A DNA stretch of 64,000 nucleotides from Vandiemenella viatica (Eukaryota > Arthropoda > Insecta > Orthoptera > Morabidae), in the NCBI GenBank assembly GCA_031002005.1, contig CM061919.1, positions 220,284,739 through 220,348,738 on the forward strand. Direction: 5' to 3'. The notes under the pieces were generated by a model, which saw nothing but the letters and a program-made list of their open reading frames with translations, was not told where the DNA came from and searched no databases. The stretch's first letter is position 1; every line of letters starts with the position of its first letter. This document shows positions 23,192 through 34,389 of the stretch, one piece after another. The position numbers and the translations under genes were made by a program.

Positions 23192-24237
23192 GAAAATTAA
23201 ATTCCAAAATACTGTAAAATAAATATTTGAAATATACAGAAATTATTATTATTTGTATTGACAGGTATTTGACGAATAAATGAAAGGCATGTTTTTCAAT
23301 CGTCGTTCATAAAACCGCAGACCAGGATGTTGTTATCACAGCGATATGTGAAAACTTATTTAGGATATTTTTAAAAATATTATTTTTTAATAGGTGGGAT
23401 TAGGGGTAATAAACTATTCTTGTTTAATTTTTCTGCAGCACGTCACAGTGCCTAGTATTTAAATGTTATTCACACATCGCAACGGATAATTACTTGCAGT
23501 TATCAGTTTGTAAAAGAATCTAATCCAGCAGTATTCTTGTTAAACTTTTACAATTATAAAATTTTATTTTGTTACTCGTTGTCTAGCTTCTAATGAAGGG
23601 AAAAATGTAGTTTTATTTGATGGCAGATAATTCCGAAGTCACAGTAGAAGGAAATACGCATTGTTTCCTGCCTGAAGACTTCCTCATCGAATGGCGACTA
23701 GTATTCAAACATTAGTTTGCTTCATTGTCCATCGCTTCACCAGCCACATCAAGTAATTTGAGTGATTTGAGAGGGCGGCAATTATTACTTTGCATGAAGA
23801 GCAATAATCAAACGGTTTTATTACTAGAATCATGAAATATATACAAATAAACGGTGCTATGGCCGTTATTTGGGTATCCAAAGGAAAGAAATGTCATTGA
23901 ACAGTCCCACACAAACACACCACGAAAAACAACATCTGGCGAGAATAGGTCTATCAGCAGCTTCCTTTTTTTATAGAACACTATCTGATACCGCGACTTC
24001 GTACGCGTAGAGTAAGAATTTCTTTGCCAGAATTGAACATAGAAAGTTGCTGGTATCGAAGGATTGGTCCGAAACAACACCGAGTCGGCATAATATGACA
24101 GGAAAAGCCATCAATATATCATTCTACTGTCGAACCTGCCTCTTGAAGACGAATCAATTTCCAACATATTTAAAAACAGAAAAATAAACGAAGATGCTGG
24201 GTGGGAGGGGGGGGGGAGGGTGTTCACCACAGCAGCT

Positions 24238-24438
24238 TTATTTCAGCTTGGTCTTTCCTTCTTTCTTCAGCATGAGCACCGATTCTTGGGTTCTAATAAC
24301 TTCAGCTGCTCGTGCTCTGCTAGATCTACACCTTAGGCCAGTATACGCCTGCAAGGCACATAAAAAATGAAGGCAAAATAAGCTGGTGCCAGAAACAGTT
24401 AAACAGATACAAAGTAATAGGACAGAGAAAATCGACAT
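24238..24438 (-). CDS. Small hypothetical ORF with hydrophobic N-terminus (uncertain)
   Basis: This 66-codon frame starts with a true ATG at 24438 and ends in TAA, with AATAAA overlapping the stop (24237-24242 on the plus strand). The first 30 residues are strongly hydrophobic (MSIFSVLLLCICLTVSG then SLFCLHFLCALQ), like a signal peptide or membrane anchor. The rest is basic (GLRCRSSRARAAEVIRTQES, ending KKEGKTKLK). A good splice acceptor (tatgtgccttgcag) lies inside, just before GCG TAT ACT. The 3' half could therefore be a terminal exon with the 5' half intronic. I do not recognise the protein, and chance is a serious alternative. Confidence 0.25.
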   Translation of the reverse strand: MSIFSVLLLCICLTVSGTSLFCLHFLCALQAYTGLRCRSSRARAAEVIRTQESVLMLKKEGKTKLK

Positions 24439-24944
24439 CTATACAGAATAATACGTTTTTCTCTAAACGAAAATTATTAACAAATTATACACCAACATAA
24501 TGCGCGAGAAGTACAGCTTGAGCAAGCGACGTAACATAACACACCATCCGTCTCTCTGTCACCATAAGTTCGTGACTACAACTGTTAATCATACCGAAAA
24601 AAATGTCCTGTGCCCTTCCTGCAGATACAAATATTTGCTTTACAATTCCATCAATATCGGTTTAGCCATTTAGTCGTCAAAACGTAACAAAAGACAGAGA
24701 CTGCTTCCGCATTTATAGTATTGTTACTGCAGATTACACACACACACACTGACTGCGAACAACACCTGAGGGATCAATATAACGAATATAACGTAAACAA
24801 GTGTATCCCTACAGCATTGCAAGACTACCTACGATTTGCCTCGCATTGCACCCTAAAATTGTTATATCTACAGTTTAACATTCAATCCGAACAAATGACG
24901 GTACAGGCGTGACTCTTACGATCAAAAACAATTTTTAAAATCTT

Positions 24945-25030
24945 TGCTCCACGGAGATGTGAACCAAATAAATAGCAGTAAGCAAGCGCTTTATCCACTG
25001 AGCTACCAGACCGCTATAAGGAAAAGTAGT
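24945..25030 (-). mobile_element. tRNA-like SINE head fragment
   Basis: On the minus strand the sequence reads gcggtctggtagctcagtgg, then ataaagcgcttgcttactgc and ggttcacatctccgtggagc. This is a tRNA-like A box (TAGCTCAGTGG) and B box (GGTTCACATC) at near-normal spacing. The acceptor and D arms do not pair convincingly, so a functional tRNA is unlikely. Confidence 0.45.
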
Positions 25031-25079
25031 ACAAAGACCTACACATCCTACGCGCCTGTCTATCACCAATCAATAATTT

Positions 25080-25278
25080 TTCAAAATTATGAGACAACAT
25101 GTATTTATTATACAGAAAATTTTTCAATCAAATGTAGACAGTATTTTTCTCTTCGTTTCAAAAGATAAGTGAGCAAAGTTTCATGGATATCGGATGAAAA
25201 CTAGTGATTTTTATTAATAACAAACAAACCAACAGACAAACAAACATACATAATTCATCTTTATAGATATAGATTACA
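25080..25278 (+). mobile_element. Possible RTE-type LINE or SINE 3' tail
   Basis: The segment ggatatcggatgaaaactag, then ttattaataacaaacaaacc and catacataattcatctttat resembles the 3' ends of many arthropod RTE-type LINEs (cggatgaaaa...aacaaacaaacatacatt...ctttatag). Only the terminal region is visible, with no coding part. Confidence 0.35.
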
Positions 25279-25743
25279 GTTTAAAGATACATAGGATTGT
25301 TGTTTCCAATAGAATATCGTCTACGAGGCGTCGCGAATAATTCAGTGATGAGGTCAAATATTGTCATTTGTAAAGTGGGGTATTGCTAGACAGTAATCTG
25401 TGACCAACTTATTTATGAAAATTGTGTATCTGATGTATAACACGATTACCATCTATAAGGCTGTGATTTATGTCGCCATATCATGTCCCAGCAGCACAAA
25501 ATATTCGTCCACCTGACCCGCCTATTTTAGATGTTTGCTCGAGCAACCAAAGACGCAGGAAACTGATTATCCCATCAAAAACGTCGACATGAACTCACTA
25601 GAAAGTGTATGGGCAGAAACGGTCTACATTATAAGACGGAAAATGTATAGACGACTTTCTAAAATCCCCCTCTCAAAGCTTTCTGGACGGACGATAAATA
25701 TTATTCCAAAAAGGAAGATTTAACAGTCAGTAGACGGAACACG

Positions 25744-28700
25744 CAAACTGCTAGATATGGCTGGTGTAGCGATTGACAGTGAAGCAAACTAATGTTTGAA
25801 TACTAGTGCACATTCAATGAGGAAGTCTTCAGGCAGGAAACAATGCGTATTTCCTTCTACTGTGACTTCGGAATTATCTGCCATCAAAATAAAACTACAT
25901 TTTCCTTCATTAGAGGCTAGACAAACGAGTAACAAAATAAAATTTTATAATTGTAAAAGTTTAACAAGAATACTGCTGGATTAGATTCTTTTACAAACTG
26001 ATAACTGCAAGTAATTATCCCGTTTCGATGTGTGAATAACTTTTAAATACTAGGCACTGTGACGTGCTGCAGAAAAATTAAACAAGAATAGTTTATTACC
26101 CCTAATCCCGCCTATTAAACAATAATATTTTTAAAAATATCCTAAATAAGTTTTCACATATCGCTGTGATAACAACATACTGATCTGCGGTTTTATGAAC
26201 GACGATTGAAAAACATGCCTTTAATTTATTCGTCAAATACCTGTCAATACAAATAATAATAATTTCTGTATATTTCAAATATTTATTTTACAGTATTTTG
26301 GAATTTAATTTTCACCTCTGGAAACTGCACATCAGTTCTTCTTTTTTATACATTAACCATTTTTACTATTTATAGGGCTAAACGCCTCGTTACTGTCGAG
26401 GTAAATAAATATTGGAAAGAACTGTGAACAAAGATTACAAAACATGTTGATCAATGCCTACCAGTGGAATCATCCTGGTTATTAATCTGCAAACGTTTTG
26501 AGAAAACATGGAAAAACGAAATCTTATAGCCGACTGGATTTTGAACCGGCTCAATAATTCTTCTCACTTTGGGAGACAACATGGCATTTTTGCAAGCAAG
26601 AATGCTCTTGACGGCCTAGGTAGCGTAGGGGCTAGAGCACTAGCTCCACGTGCCGAAGATCGCCGGTTCGAATCCGGCCGCGGGCATGGACGTTTAAGTG
26701 TTGTGTGTCTGTGTGAATGTCCTGTCCGTCCTGTGGTGTCTATACATAGGAAGCATAAACGCACTGGAGAAACTAAAATATTCACATGAAGAGATAGCAT
26801 AGACACATTGAGCTGGCTGAATGGCTTAGTCGCCGAAAGCCATTAAAAAAAAAAAAAAAGAATGGCCTTGGAAAAAGACCGCTGTCAGCCTTACAGTTAA
26901 TGACGTTGGCTAATTTCATATGCAGTCGAGCTTTTTAAATTCTTATGCCTGCATTCTGAAGGAAATGGATGATTGATAGTGAAACTGGAATAAGCTGGAT
27001 TTGTAAAAGGAAAATGATGTTATCTTCGAAAAACTAATTGAAAGGTTACATGTGTGGTTATAAAAGTGGGTGTATTATGGTTGTTTCCGGGTTCATGAGA
27101 AACGATGTGATTAAGATATGACATCTTTAGTTGATCAAATATTTGTTCGTCTAATATATATATTAGAAAAAGATTCATGGCCGAGTCAGTCTGTAATTAT
27201 TGTTCCTATATATCTATATGTTACGGTCAATTAAATAAACTGTGCGTAGTTGACGAGCGATAATGTTCTGGCCTCGCATTCGAGAGGATGCGGGTTCAAA
27301 TCCCCTTCTGGCCATCCAGATTTAGATTTTCTACGGTTTTTCCATATCACTGCAAGCGAACGTCGAGATAGTTCCATCAAAAAGCCCATATTCCCGTCTC
27401 CCATGACCTCGAAGTCGAGAAGTCAAGCTGGAAACAAATTTAAAAAAGTTCAGAAAGCCCTGGTTCCTCGAGGATATACGGATCTACTCCTGTATAATTC
27501 TTTCGTCTGTTAACTGTGTGAGACAACAGCCTCAGGTAGCAATATAAGCAAGTTAGTTGAACGAGGAAGAGGAAAATCGCATGCCTGAAATGTCTGATAA
27601 TTTCCTTGTTCTGTGGGCCTACGGAATTGTCTTCCGTGTTAGCAAACCACGACAGCAGACACATTCACAAAATCCTTCGATAGAGTCCCGACCAAGATAC
27701 TTAAGCTGGCGCTAGCAATGTAGGGGCCAGAACACTGACATCGCATTGTAAAGGCCTTCTGCCATATCCCTTCCAAACCATTACCCTTTCGGATAGGTGC
27801 AATGCACCCTCCGCCACACACTTTTAGTGATTCGCGGAGTAATAATAATAATAAAGGCCACGGATTCGAGTTCTTCCTCGCATATGGCTACTTTTGAATG
27901 AGTGTAGTGTTCGCCTTGTTTGATTTCACAATACAATGCCACCTTACCTCAACAAAGGCTGACACAATAGTCAGCTGGTTAAATGTTCAAAGGCACCGAA
28001 GGTCATAAAATATTTGGATCAGCAGAAGGCAGGTCAATTTTCAATAACGTGCACTTCCAGGTTTATTTTTTTTTTTTTTTTTTTTTTTTACATAGCTCCA
28101 TTATTACGGAATATTGATCAATTCATTTCGTAATCAAATAGTGCAAGTAGAACATTGTAAGATTCAATGAGGGTATGCTGAAGTCAAGATCCTCGAGAAG
28201 CAATTCTCATTTTTAATGACTAATACATATTAGTTCAATGTTTTTTCAACATTTTCATCGGTCTTCTAACTATGATCAAGTAACTTTAATAATATGTTAT
28301 ATGAAGTGGTTTCGTAACTTCGGCAAATGGCTGTCACTGTATTTGTAGGTGCTCGTGATTCGAAAATGTGCACATTTCGAGTACGGATGGTCATGTTCAC
28401 AAACCGAATAAGAGAAAATTCTACTGCACAAGTGTTCTTCACTTTCTCAGAGCCACTGGTAAATAAAAACTTCCTCGAAATGTTTGCCAGATCGGTTACT
28501 TCCTCCTTGCGTCTGAACTGAGCCAGCAGGAAGATTTTCTCCTTACGAAATAACCACACATAATGTTAAAGAGATTAAATCCTATACACTCAACTGAAAT
28601 TAAATACCCCTCCCGTGTGCACTAAAGAGCTTCAGTACAGTACGCCTACTTTCCAAATTTTTTATCCTAATACGTTTTGAGAACTTAGCCATGTTACTGA

Positions 28701-30649
28701 GTGGCACCAAACAAAGAATATTTTCTGTGAGATGAGGTGGACCTGTGAGATATTTTTGAAGGCGGCCAATTGCCTTTTGGTTCAAAAAATTGTCTTTAAA
28801 TTTTTAATAGCATTCCTCCCGATCCATTCATCCAGCTAAGCCGTTTAGTGTGTTTATCCTGTGTACTGATGTATTTCCAAATGCATTTTGCTCATACAAT
28901 TGAAAGACGACACAAGACATACAGCAACACCTACTTTAACACCCATGCCCCTGGCCGGAATCGCACCAGTCACCGAGAATCCCGGTAACGCTCAAGCCAT
29001 CCCTTTGGAAGAACAGGGGTTGAAATCTTCGTGCAGCCATCCGTATTTAGATATTGCATGATTAATCGAAATCACTCCGAGAGTGCTGGGATGATTCTCT
29101 GCTATGGCCATGGCTGAATTCCTTCCAGAAATATGCCCCCAGTCCTCTTTCCTCTATAATGATTTCGACGTCGACCAGCCCTAAAACACCACCGAACTAG
29201 AGACTCTCCACATGTGGAAATAGCACTCTAATCCCTTCGATACCATGCTCGGCCGTTGAATAAGATAAATCCAACAACGAAAAGCTCCAAACACACCACA
29301 GAGATGTAATTATTTTTATTTGAGAAATTATTTTTTGCTTCTAGCTTCACATCTAATTGAGGTCATTAGAGGCAGGCAAGGACTGGGGCCAAGTAATGGA
29401 GAGGAATTCGGCCATGGCCTTTTGAAGGAACAATCCCGGCATTTGTCTGGAGTGATTTGGGGAAACCATCTAAAACGCTTACCTGGATAGGTAGATGCGG
29501 TTTCGAACCCAAGTCCTCCCGAAAGCCGGATTAGAGTGATACCACATACCTACCACGTTCTTTTTTTCCGTCTTCTTCATATCTTCGACACCAATGTGAT
29601 ATGAATGCTGATGGTGTTGGAAACTAGGATCGGGTAATAATTTAAGAACTTTTCTGGAGTTCAGCTGGAGAGATTTTCGAAAATCATGGAATACTGAAAT
29701 TGGATGCCCAACGGGATTTGAATTCGTGTCCTCCCGAATGCCAGGCAACAGTGTTACCTATAACCCATCGGGCTTGGAAGGCAGAAGTGAAGCTTGACAA
29801 AAATATTTATAGTGTTATCAGTGTTAGTTAGAAACAAAGAGAGATATGAAAGTTTTCCTATTTCCATCTTCCAGATTTAAAATGTGGATCCTCTAATTCA
29901 CATTGCAGGTGGATTTATTTATTTATTATTTATTGTTCTTAATTATTATTATGACTACTAAAACTGTTGCTACTGCGTTCAAATTTAGCTTACCTTCTAA
30001 ATATGGTATGATGAAAACAAAATTCAGATGTTAATATTCCGCATCATTTAATTTTCTAGAAATAGTTTATTTATATTTCGTGACATAGTTTACCATTAGA
30101 GTTCTTTCGTAAATGCTCTTTCTACTAACCCTTAACCTTTGTGTGTATTTGTCACACACCGTTCTATAACGATGCAGCTCTAGAAAGTGTAACTAAGTCC
30201 ATTCAAACTCTCTTACTGGTTTTCCGTGCGTAATTTAGCGATTTTTTTCGGTATTCGCCATATAATTGCGTTTGCTAACGAATTGTTAACTGTTTACTTG
30301 TCGGGGAAAAAATACACAATGGTTATCAAAATTACGAAAAAAGTGTTATCATCTCTCTATGATCAATCTATTTGGTTATTTCAATAATTATTATGGCTAA
30401 AATGGTGATATTCGTGATTATCGATTATTTTTACTGTAGAACTCCGAACTTTGCCTCTGAGCGTCTGCGAGTATCTTGCCGCGCGGGCTCAGTTTTTTAG
30501 TCTTGAGTAAAGTGCTGGGTATGAGAGGTCTATTTTATCATGAATTTAGTGTACCACCTACCAGTTATGCTGTCCCATGTGGTATTCGTGTCTAGAACGA
30601 AGCATAATCGAAAGGCGAAGGGTCTCGCGAATTCTGTCCCCGACTGTAC
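25744..30649 (-). repeat. Right arm of the large imperfect inverted repeat
   Basis: Reverse complement of 18670-23760. It is about 185 bases shorter net: it lacks the SINE-A of 18995-19249 and the 165-bp insert, but carries its own SINE at 26611-26858. It also has small indels, for example about eight extra bases near 30415-30424 relative to the left arm near 18897, and a shorter homopolymer at 28066-28089. Shared old repeats are SINE-A copies at about 27248-27445 (+), 28940-29190 (+), 29325-29553 (-) and 29555-29775 (-), and a LINE piece at 27640-27845. Confidence 0.95.
26611..26858 (+). mobile_element. SINE family B (tRNA-derived), right arm only, with 12-bp target duplication
   Basis: A different SINE from family A. 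The head reads acggcctaggtagcgtaggg, gctagagcactagctccacg, with a perfect B box ggttcgaatcc inside cgccggttcgaatccggccg. The body includes gtcctgtccgtcctgtggtg, gagctggctgaatggcttag and tcgccgaaagccattaaa, with a poly-A tail. It is flanked by agaatgctcttg (26599-26610) and agaatggccttg (26859-26870), while the left arm has the single empty site caagaccattct. Intact promoter boxes and tail suggest a recent insertion. Confidence 0.92.
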
Positions 30650-31610
30650 AAACTTTTGTGAAGAAAACCTCTAGATTAATGGGGAAAAATTCAATAGCCA
30701 ACCTACTCTCTTCACAAATTCTAGGACACTAGCTTTTAAATATTTAGTAGATTCTTCAATATAGAAGGAAACGCTTCGGAGAAAAACTTTAGGTCACCAA
30801 ATTCCACTTTCCAGCATGTCACGTTTATGATCTGGTTTTGTTTCTACGTTTTAAAGGCGTTACCACACTATCTTTAAACAGATGAACCAGTTGATTCTCC
30901 ACAGGTAGTTTGCATTAGCTAACAGCGTTGGATAATTCTTCGTTAGGTTCTATTTAACTAGCAAAACTTTTATAAAAATGTAAGCACACAAATTCTCCAA
31001 AATTGACTACTTCTTATGAGCATTGTGTATACCAAGGCTATAGCTGCTTAAAATTAAATAACTATAGAATTACCCAAACGATTGGCTATGGTAATAACTT
31101 AATAATGGCGAAACAAGTTACAGCTGTGCCACGATCAGATTTTCTGCTGCACAAAGACGGTATTTCCCTGTCGTTACTGGCGTTCGCCAAGGAATCGCAG
31201 CGGTGATCGTTGTAGATCACGAACTGCCTTATCAGCAGCAGCTAGCAGCCAGTTACACAACTGACGAGCCCTACGGCGAAATGCAGGATACGCAACCTGT
31301 TTCTCCCGCAGCACTGTTGTCATAAAGGTTGGCACTGTTGCCTAAACACATTGCCTTGTCGTATGAATATCTCGGCTACCTGTATAATATCCACATAAAA
31401 AACTACATACGATATCCTTGTACTCTGCTTTCCAGCCTTGTTATGATAAAACAAACAGTTCACAGTTTTATCGCTTCCATGACATCGTAAACCCGAAATG
31501 TTTATACATGTAATCTCATTATGTATTCGTGTACACTCTGCATAAACAGAACAAAAAACATTGGAGCGAAACTTCAATACACTGCATCTACCTTCCCCCT
31601 ACCCCCCTTC
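30650..31610. other. No gene seen right of the palindrome
   Basis: Mostly AT-rich sequence. A short plus frame at 31003-31206 has no recognised domain. No transposon edge is seen at the palindrome boundary at 30649/30650. Confidence 0.45.
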
Positions 31611-31611
31611 T

Positions 31612-31835
31612 GGCTTTAAGCCTCGTCACGAAGAGGTCATAGAAGCGAGAAAAGAGGCAATGGACGGTAATGAATTCGGCCATAGCTTTTTCGAAGGAAC
31701 TACCCCAACATTCACCTGGAATGATTTGGGGAAACCATTGTTAAACCAAATCTGGATGGCCGGATGTGTATCAAACTCACGGCCTCCCGAATGCGAGGCC
31801 AGAGCGTTAGAGCTCACCCACCATGCTCGGTCCGC
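31612..31835 (-). mobile_element. SINE-A, minus strand
   Basis: Plus-strand landmarks in reversed order: taagcctcgtcacgaagagg, gaattcggccatagcttttt, attcacctggaatgatttgg, ggaaaccattgttaaaccaa, tctggatggccgg, cctcccgaatgcgaggccag and cacccaccatgctcggtcc. The B box is mutated. The 100-codon plus frame over it is SINE sequence and not a gene. Confidence 0.85.
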
Positions 31836-32305
31836 TGCATCTTGTTGTCGCTTTGTTGATTAAGCAGTCTCTCATAGATCTGTGATGGGAAATTAATCTG
31901 CCACCACAGACTGCACTGAATTTTTATATGAGTAATAAAGTTTCGGGTAGAGAACTTGCAACAGCAAAATCAGCCTATTTCGAGATTTTATTTTGAGAAA
32001 CATTACGTCAATATTGGCAAAATGAACAAAGTGAAAGTACTATCATTTAATAAATAGAGGTGCCACTGATGTCCAGCATACCTACAGATGCAATGTGTCC
32101 ACCGTATGTGATTTTCAACACTATTTAGTGTTTAAGTAGAACTCCTTCAAGGCCGAGTACGTTGTATATTTATGTAAAATATTATGAACACGTGTCTAGT
32201 GCCAATTCTGGTTCTGTTGTATATTGTCGGTACGGTCATGGAGAATGAACCAAGCCATATCAGCCCTAGGTACTGGTTTAATACGTTTTCACAAAAACGA
32301 TAATT
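31836..32305. other. No gene seen between two SINE-A copies
   Basis: AT-rich, no recognisable exon, repeat or RNA gene. Confidence 0.5.
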
Positions 32306-32522
32306 GTGAGTCGGTGAGTGGTAACGGTCCGGAGTCGCATTTGGGAGGACGTCGGTTCGAATCCACGTCCAGCTATCCAGATTTTGGTTTTCCATAGTTT
32401 CCCCAAATCACACCAGGTGAATTACGGGATTGTTCGTTGAAAAGACCATGACCCCTCCGGACCTTTCCCGCCTTTGATGATCTAGATATTGACGAGGAGT
32501 AAAGCCATAAACTAACCAACGA
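32306..32522 (+). mobile_element. SINE-A, plus strand
   Basis: Landmarks: gagtcggtgagtggtaacgg, tccggagtcgcatttgggag, B box ggttcgaatcc, agctatccagattttggttt, ccccaaatcacaccaggtga, then gacgaggagtaaagccataa near the 3' end. Well preserved promoter boxes but many substitutions in the body. Confidence 0.85.
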
Positions 32523-32627
32523 ACTATATTTTTTACAGTTCCAACTGATTGAACAATCATTCAGAAATACGTAGTATAATTACCCAAGACTAGAGGATCA
32601 AAGGAGTAAATAATTCCAGATCTGCGG

Positions 32628-32733
32628 TCATCTACATCTACATCTATACTGTGCAAATCACAAATACTGTGGGTGACAGAGGGTGCTAAGCACCATCCTA
32701 ATTCTGCGCATTCCAATCCCGAACAGATCGAGG
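32628..32733 (-). mobile_element. LINE 3' end entering the assembly gap
   Basis: Begins with the tandem tail tctacatctacatctatact, then aaatcacaaatactgtgggt, gacagagggtgctaagcacc and attccaatcccgaacagatc. This is the same 3' UTR family as at 4975-5050 (tctacatctacatatatact...gtgggtggcagagggtg...attccaatcccgaatgg). The coding part, if present, lies within the N gap. Confidence 0.75.
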
Positions 32734-33733
32734 NNNNNNNNNNNNNNNNNNNNNNNNNNNNNNNNNNNNNNNNNNNNNNNNNNNNNNNNNNNNNNNNNNN
32801 NNNNNNNNNNNNNNNNNNNNNNNNNNNNNNNNNNNNNNNNNNNNNNNNNNNNNNNNNNNNNNNNNNNNNNNNNNNNNNNNNNNNNNNNNNNNNNNNNNNN
32901 NNNNNNNNNNNNNNNNNNNNNNNNNNNNNNNNNNNNNNNNNNNNNNNNNNNNNNNNNNNNNNNNNNNNNNNNNNNNNNNNNNNNNNNNNNNNNNNNNNNN
33001 NNNNNNNNNNNNNNNNNNNNNNNNNNNNNNNNNNNNNNNNNNNNNNNNNNNNNNNNNNNNNNNNNNNNNNNNNNNNNNNNNNNNNNNNNNNNNNNNNNNN
33101 NNNNNNNNNNNNNNNNNNNNNNNNNNNNNNNNNNNNNNNNNNNNNNNNNNNNNNNNNNNNNNNNNNNNNNNNNNNNNNNNNNNNNNNNNNNNNNNNNNNN
33201 NNNNNNNNNNNNNNNNNNNNNNNNNNNNNNNNNNNNNNNNNNNNNNNNNNNNNNNNNNNNNNNNNNNNNNNNNNNNNNNNNNNNNNNNNNNNNNNNNNNN
33301 NNNNNNNNNNNNNNNNNNNNNNNNNNNNNNNNNNNNNNNNNNNNNNNNNNNNNNNNNNNNNNNNNNNNNNNNNNNNNNNNNNNNNNNNNNNNNNNNNNNN
33401 NNNNNNNNNNNNNNNNNNNNNNNNNNNNNNNNNNNNNNNNNNNNNNNNNNNNNNNNNNNNNNNNNNNNNNNNNNNNNNNNNNNNNNNNNNNNNNNNNNNN
33501 NNNNNNNNNNNNNNNNNNNNNNNNNNNNNNNNNNNNNNNNNNNNNNNNNNNNNNNNNNNNNNNNNNNNNNNNNNNNNNNNNNNNNNNNNNNNNNNNNNNN
33601 NNNNNNNNNNNNNNNNNNNNNNNNNNNNNNNNNNNNNNNNNNNNNNNNNNNNNNNNNNNNNNNNNNNNNNNNNNNNNNNNNNNNNNNNNNNNNNNNNNNN
33701 NNNNNNNNNNNNNNNNNNNNNNNNNNNNNNNNN
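32734..33733. other. Assembly gap of exactly 1000 N
   Basis: A round-number run of N is normally a placeholder between contigs of unknown true spacing. The three long frames of unknown residues (354-419 codons) that cross it are artefacts. Contig order and orientation across this point are not supported by the sequence itself. Confidence 0.99.
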
Positions 33734-34310
33734 ATAATAATATTTAATTAAATTGCAATGGAGCGCACGCTCCTGTGGCAATTTCCCTACACACCCATCT
33801 TCCCCCTTTCCTGCACCCACCTACATTTGCCTTCTACAAATTTTAACTTTAAATTCTTTCAACGTTTTTGGTAAATTGTTCATCATTTCCCTTTGTAGCT
33901 TATTCTAATTACTGACACCCTTACCTAAAAAGGTGAAGTTAAAGTTGGTATCTCCACAAATATCAAAACAAGACACAGTCATGAGGAAGGGCACAACTGC
34001 AGAGTAATGTTTGCCTCCTACTCTTCGTTTTTTGGCAACTGGAATATCCCTACAAGATTTGAAATTGCTTGCATATATTTTTCTCAGTTCTTTTCGAATT
34101 GCCGCCGAGTTTCTTGAATCCTTTCAGTGACGAAATCTTTGTTTTCACTTTCATATACATTTACCCTGTTGAATTCTACTAACTATTCATATTTACGATT
34201 TTTTATTTTTTTAGTCATTTGATTTAACCTTCCACAAACATAGAAAATTCTTATAAAGTTCTATAAATCCTTCCAAATTATCTCTTGACCACATTTTTCA
34301 AGATTTAGAT
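33734..34310 (-). mobile_element. CR1-like LINE 3' region
   Basis: It starts at the gap edge with tttaattaaattgcaatgga, then gcgcacgctcctgtggcaat and tttccctacacacccatctt, the terminal block shared with 8830-8898 and, inverted, 50960-51010. Further in, ctacatttgccttctacaaa, ttttaactttaaattctttc and aacgtttttggtaaattgtt match the reverse complement of the coding-like part at 50880-50940. Beyond about 34120 similarity to other copies in the window cannot be followed. Confidence 0.7.
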
Positions 34311-34389
34311 TTTTATCTGTTAAAGCAGGGTAAAGTTAAATAAAGTCACCGAGAAATTCGAACCAACAACGAACTTGTACTGACGCATC

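Larger units (their letters stand above)
18670..23760 (+). repeat. Left arm of a large imperfect inverted repeat
   Basis: This arm is the reverse complement of 25744-30649. The outer junction is sharp: gtacagtcggggacagaatt at 18670 pairs with aattctgtccccgactgtac ending at 30649. The inner end fades near 23760, where pairing with 25744 is still visible but about one base in six differs. Over the best-aligned stretches (for example 21023-21400) I count about four differences in 380 bases. The arm carries four old SINE-A copies and a LINE 3' piece also present in the other arm. Two insertions are specific to this arm, at 18995-19249 and 23027-23191. Confidence 0.95.
23761..25743. other. Spacer between the palindrome arms
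   Basis: This is unpaired sequence of 1983 bases. It contains a small ATG-initiated minus-strand frame (24238-24438), a G-run (11 G after gtgggagg near 24205), a tRNA-like SINE relic (24945-25030) and a possible RTE-type tail (25080-25275). A 62-codon plus frame at 25535-25723 has no recognisable domain. Confidence 0.7.

Noticed and set aside
24945..25030. Functional tRNA gene on the minus strand
   Set aside because: A- and B-box-like sequences are present, but acceptor, D and anticodon stems do not pair well. It is treated as a SINE head.
22090..27513. Matching ORFs in both palindrome arms (for example 22090-22353 and 27250-27513, 21061-21255 and 28327-28521) as conserved genes
   Set aside because: Similarity is explained by the inverted duplication of non-coding DNA. 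Several are plainly SINE sequence and most start with non-ATG codons.
18670..30649. Palindrome as a pure fold-back sequencing artefact
   Set aside because: The arms differ by substitutions and small indels and by three arm-specific insertions with target duplications, which an artefact copy would not show. A haplotype mis-join is still possible.
32561..33820. Very long open frames (354-419 codons) crossing 32.7-33.7 kb
   Set aside because: They consist almost entirely of unknown residues translated from the 1000-N gap.
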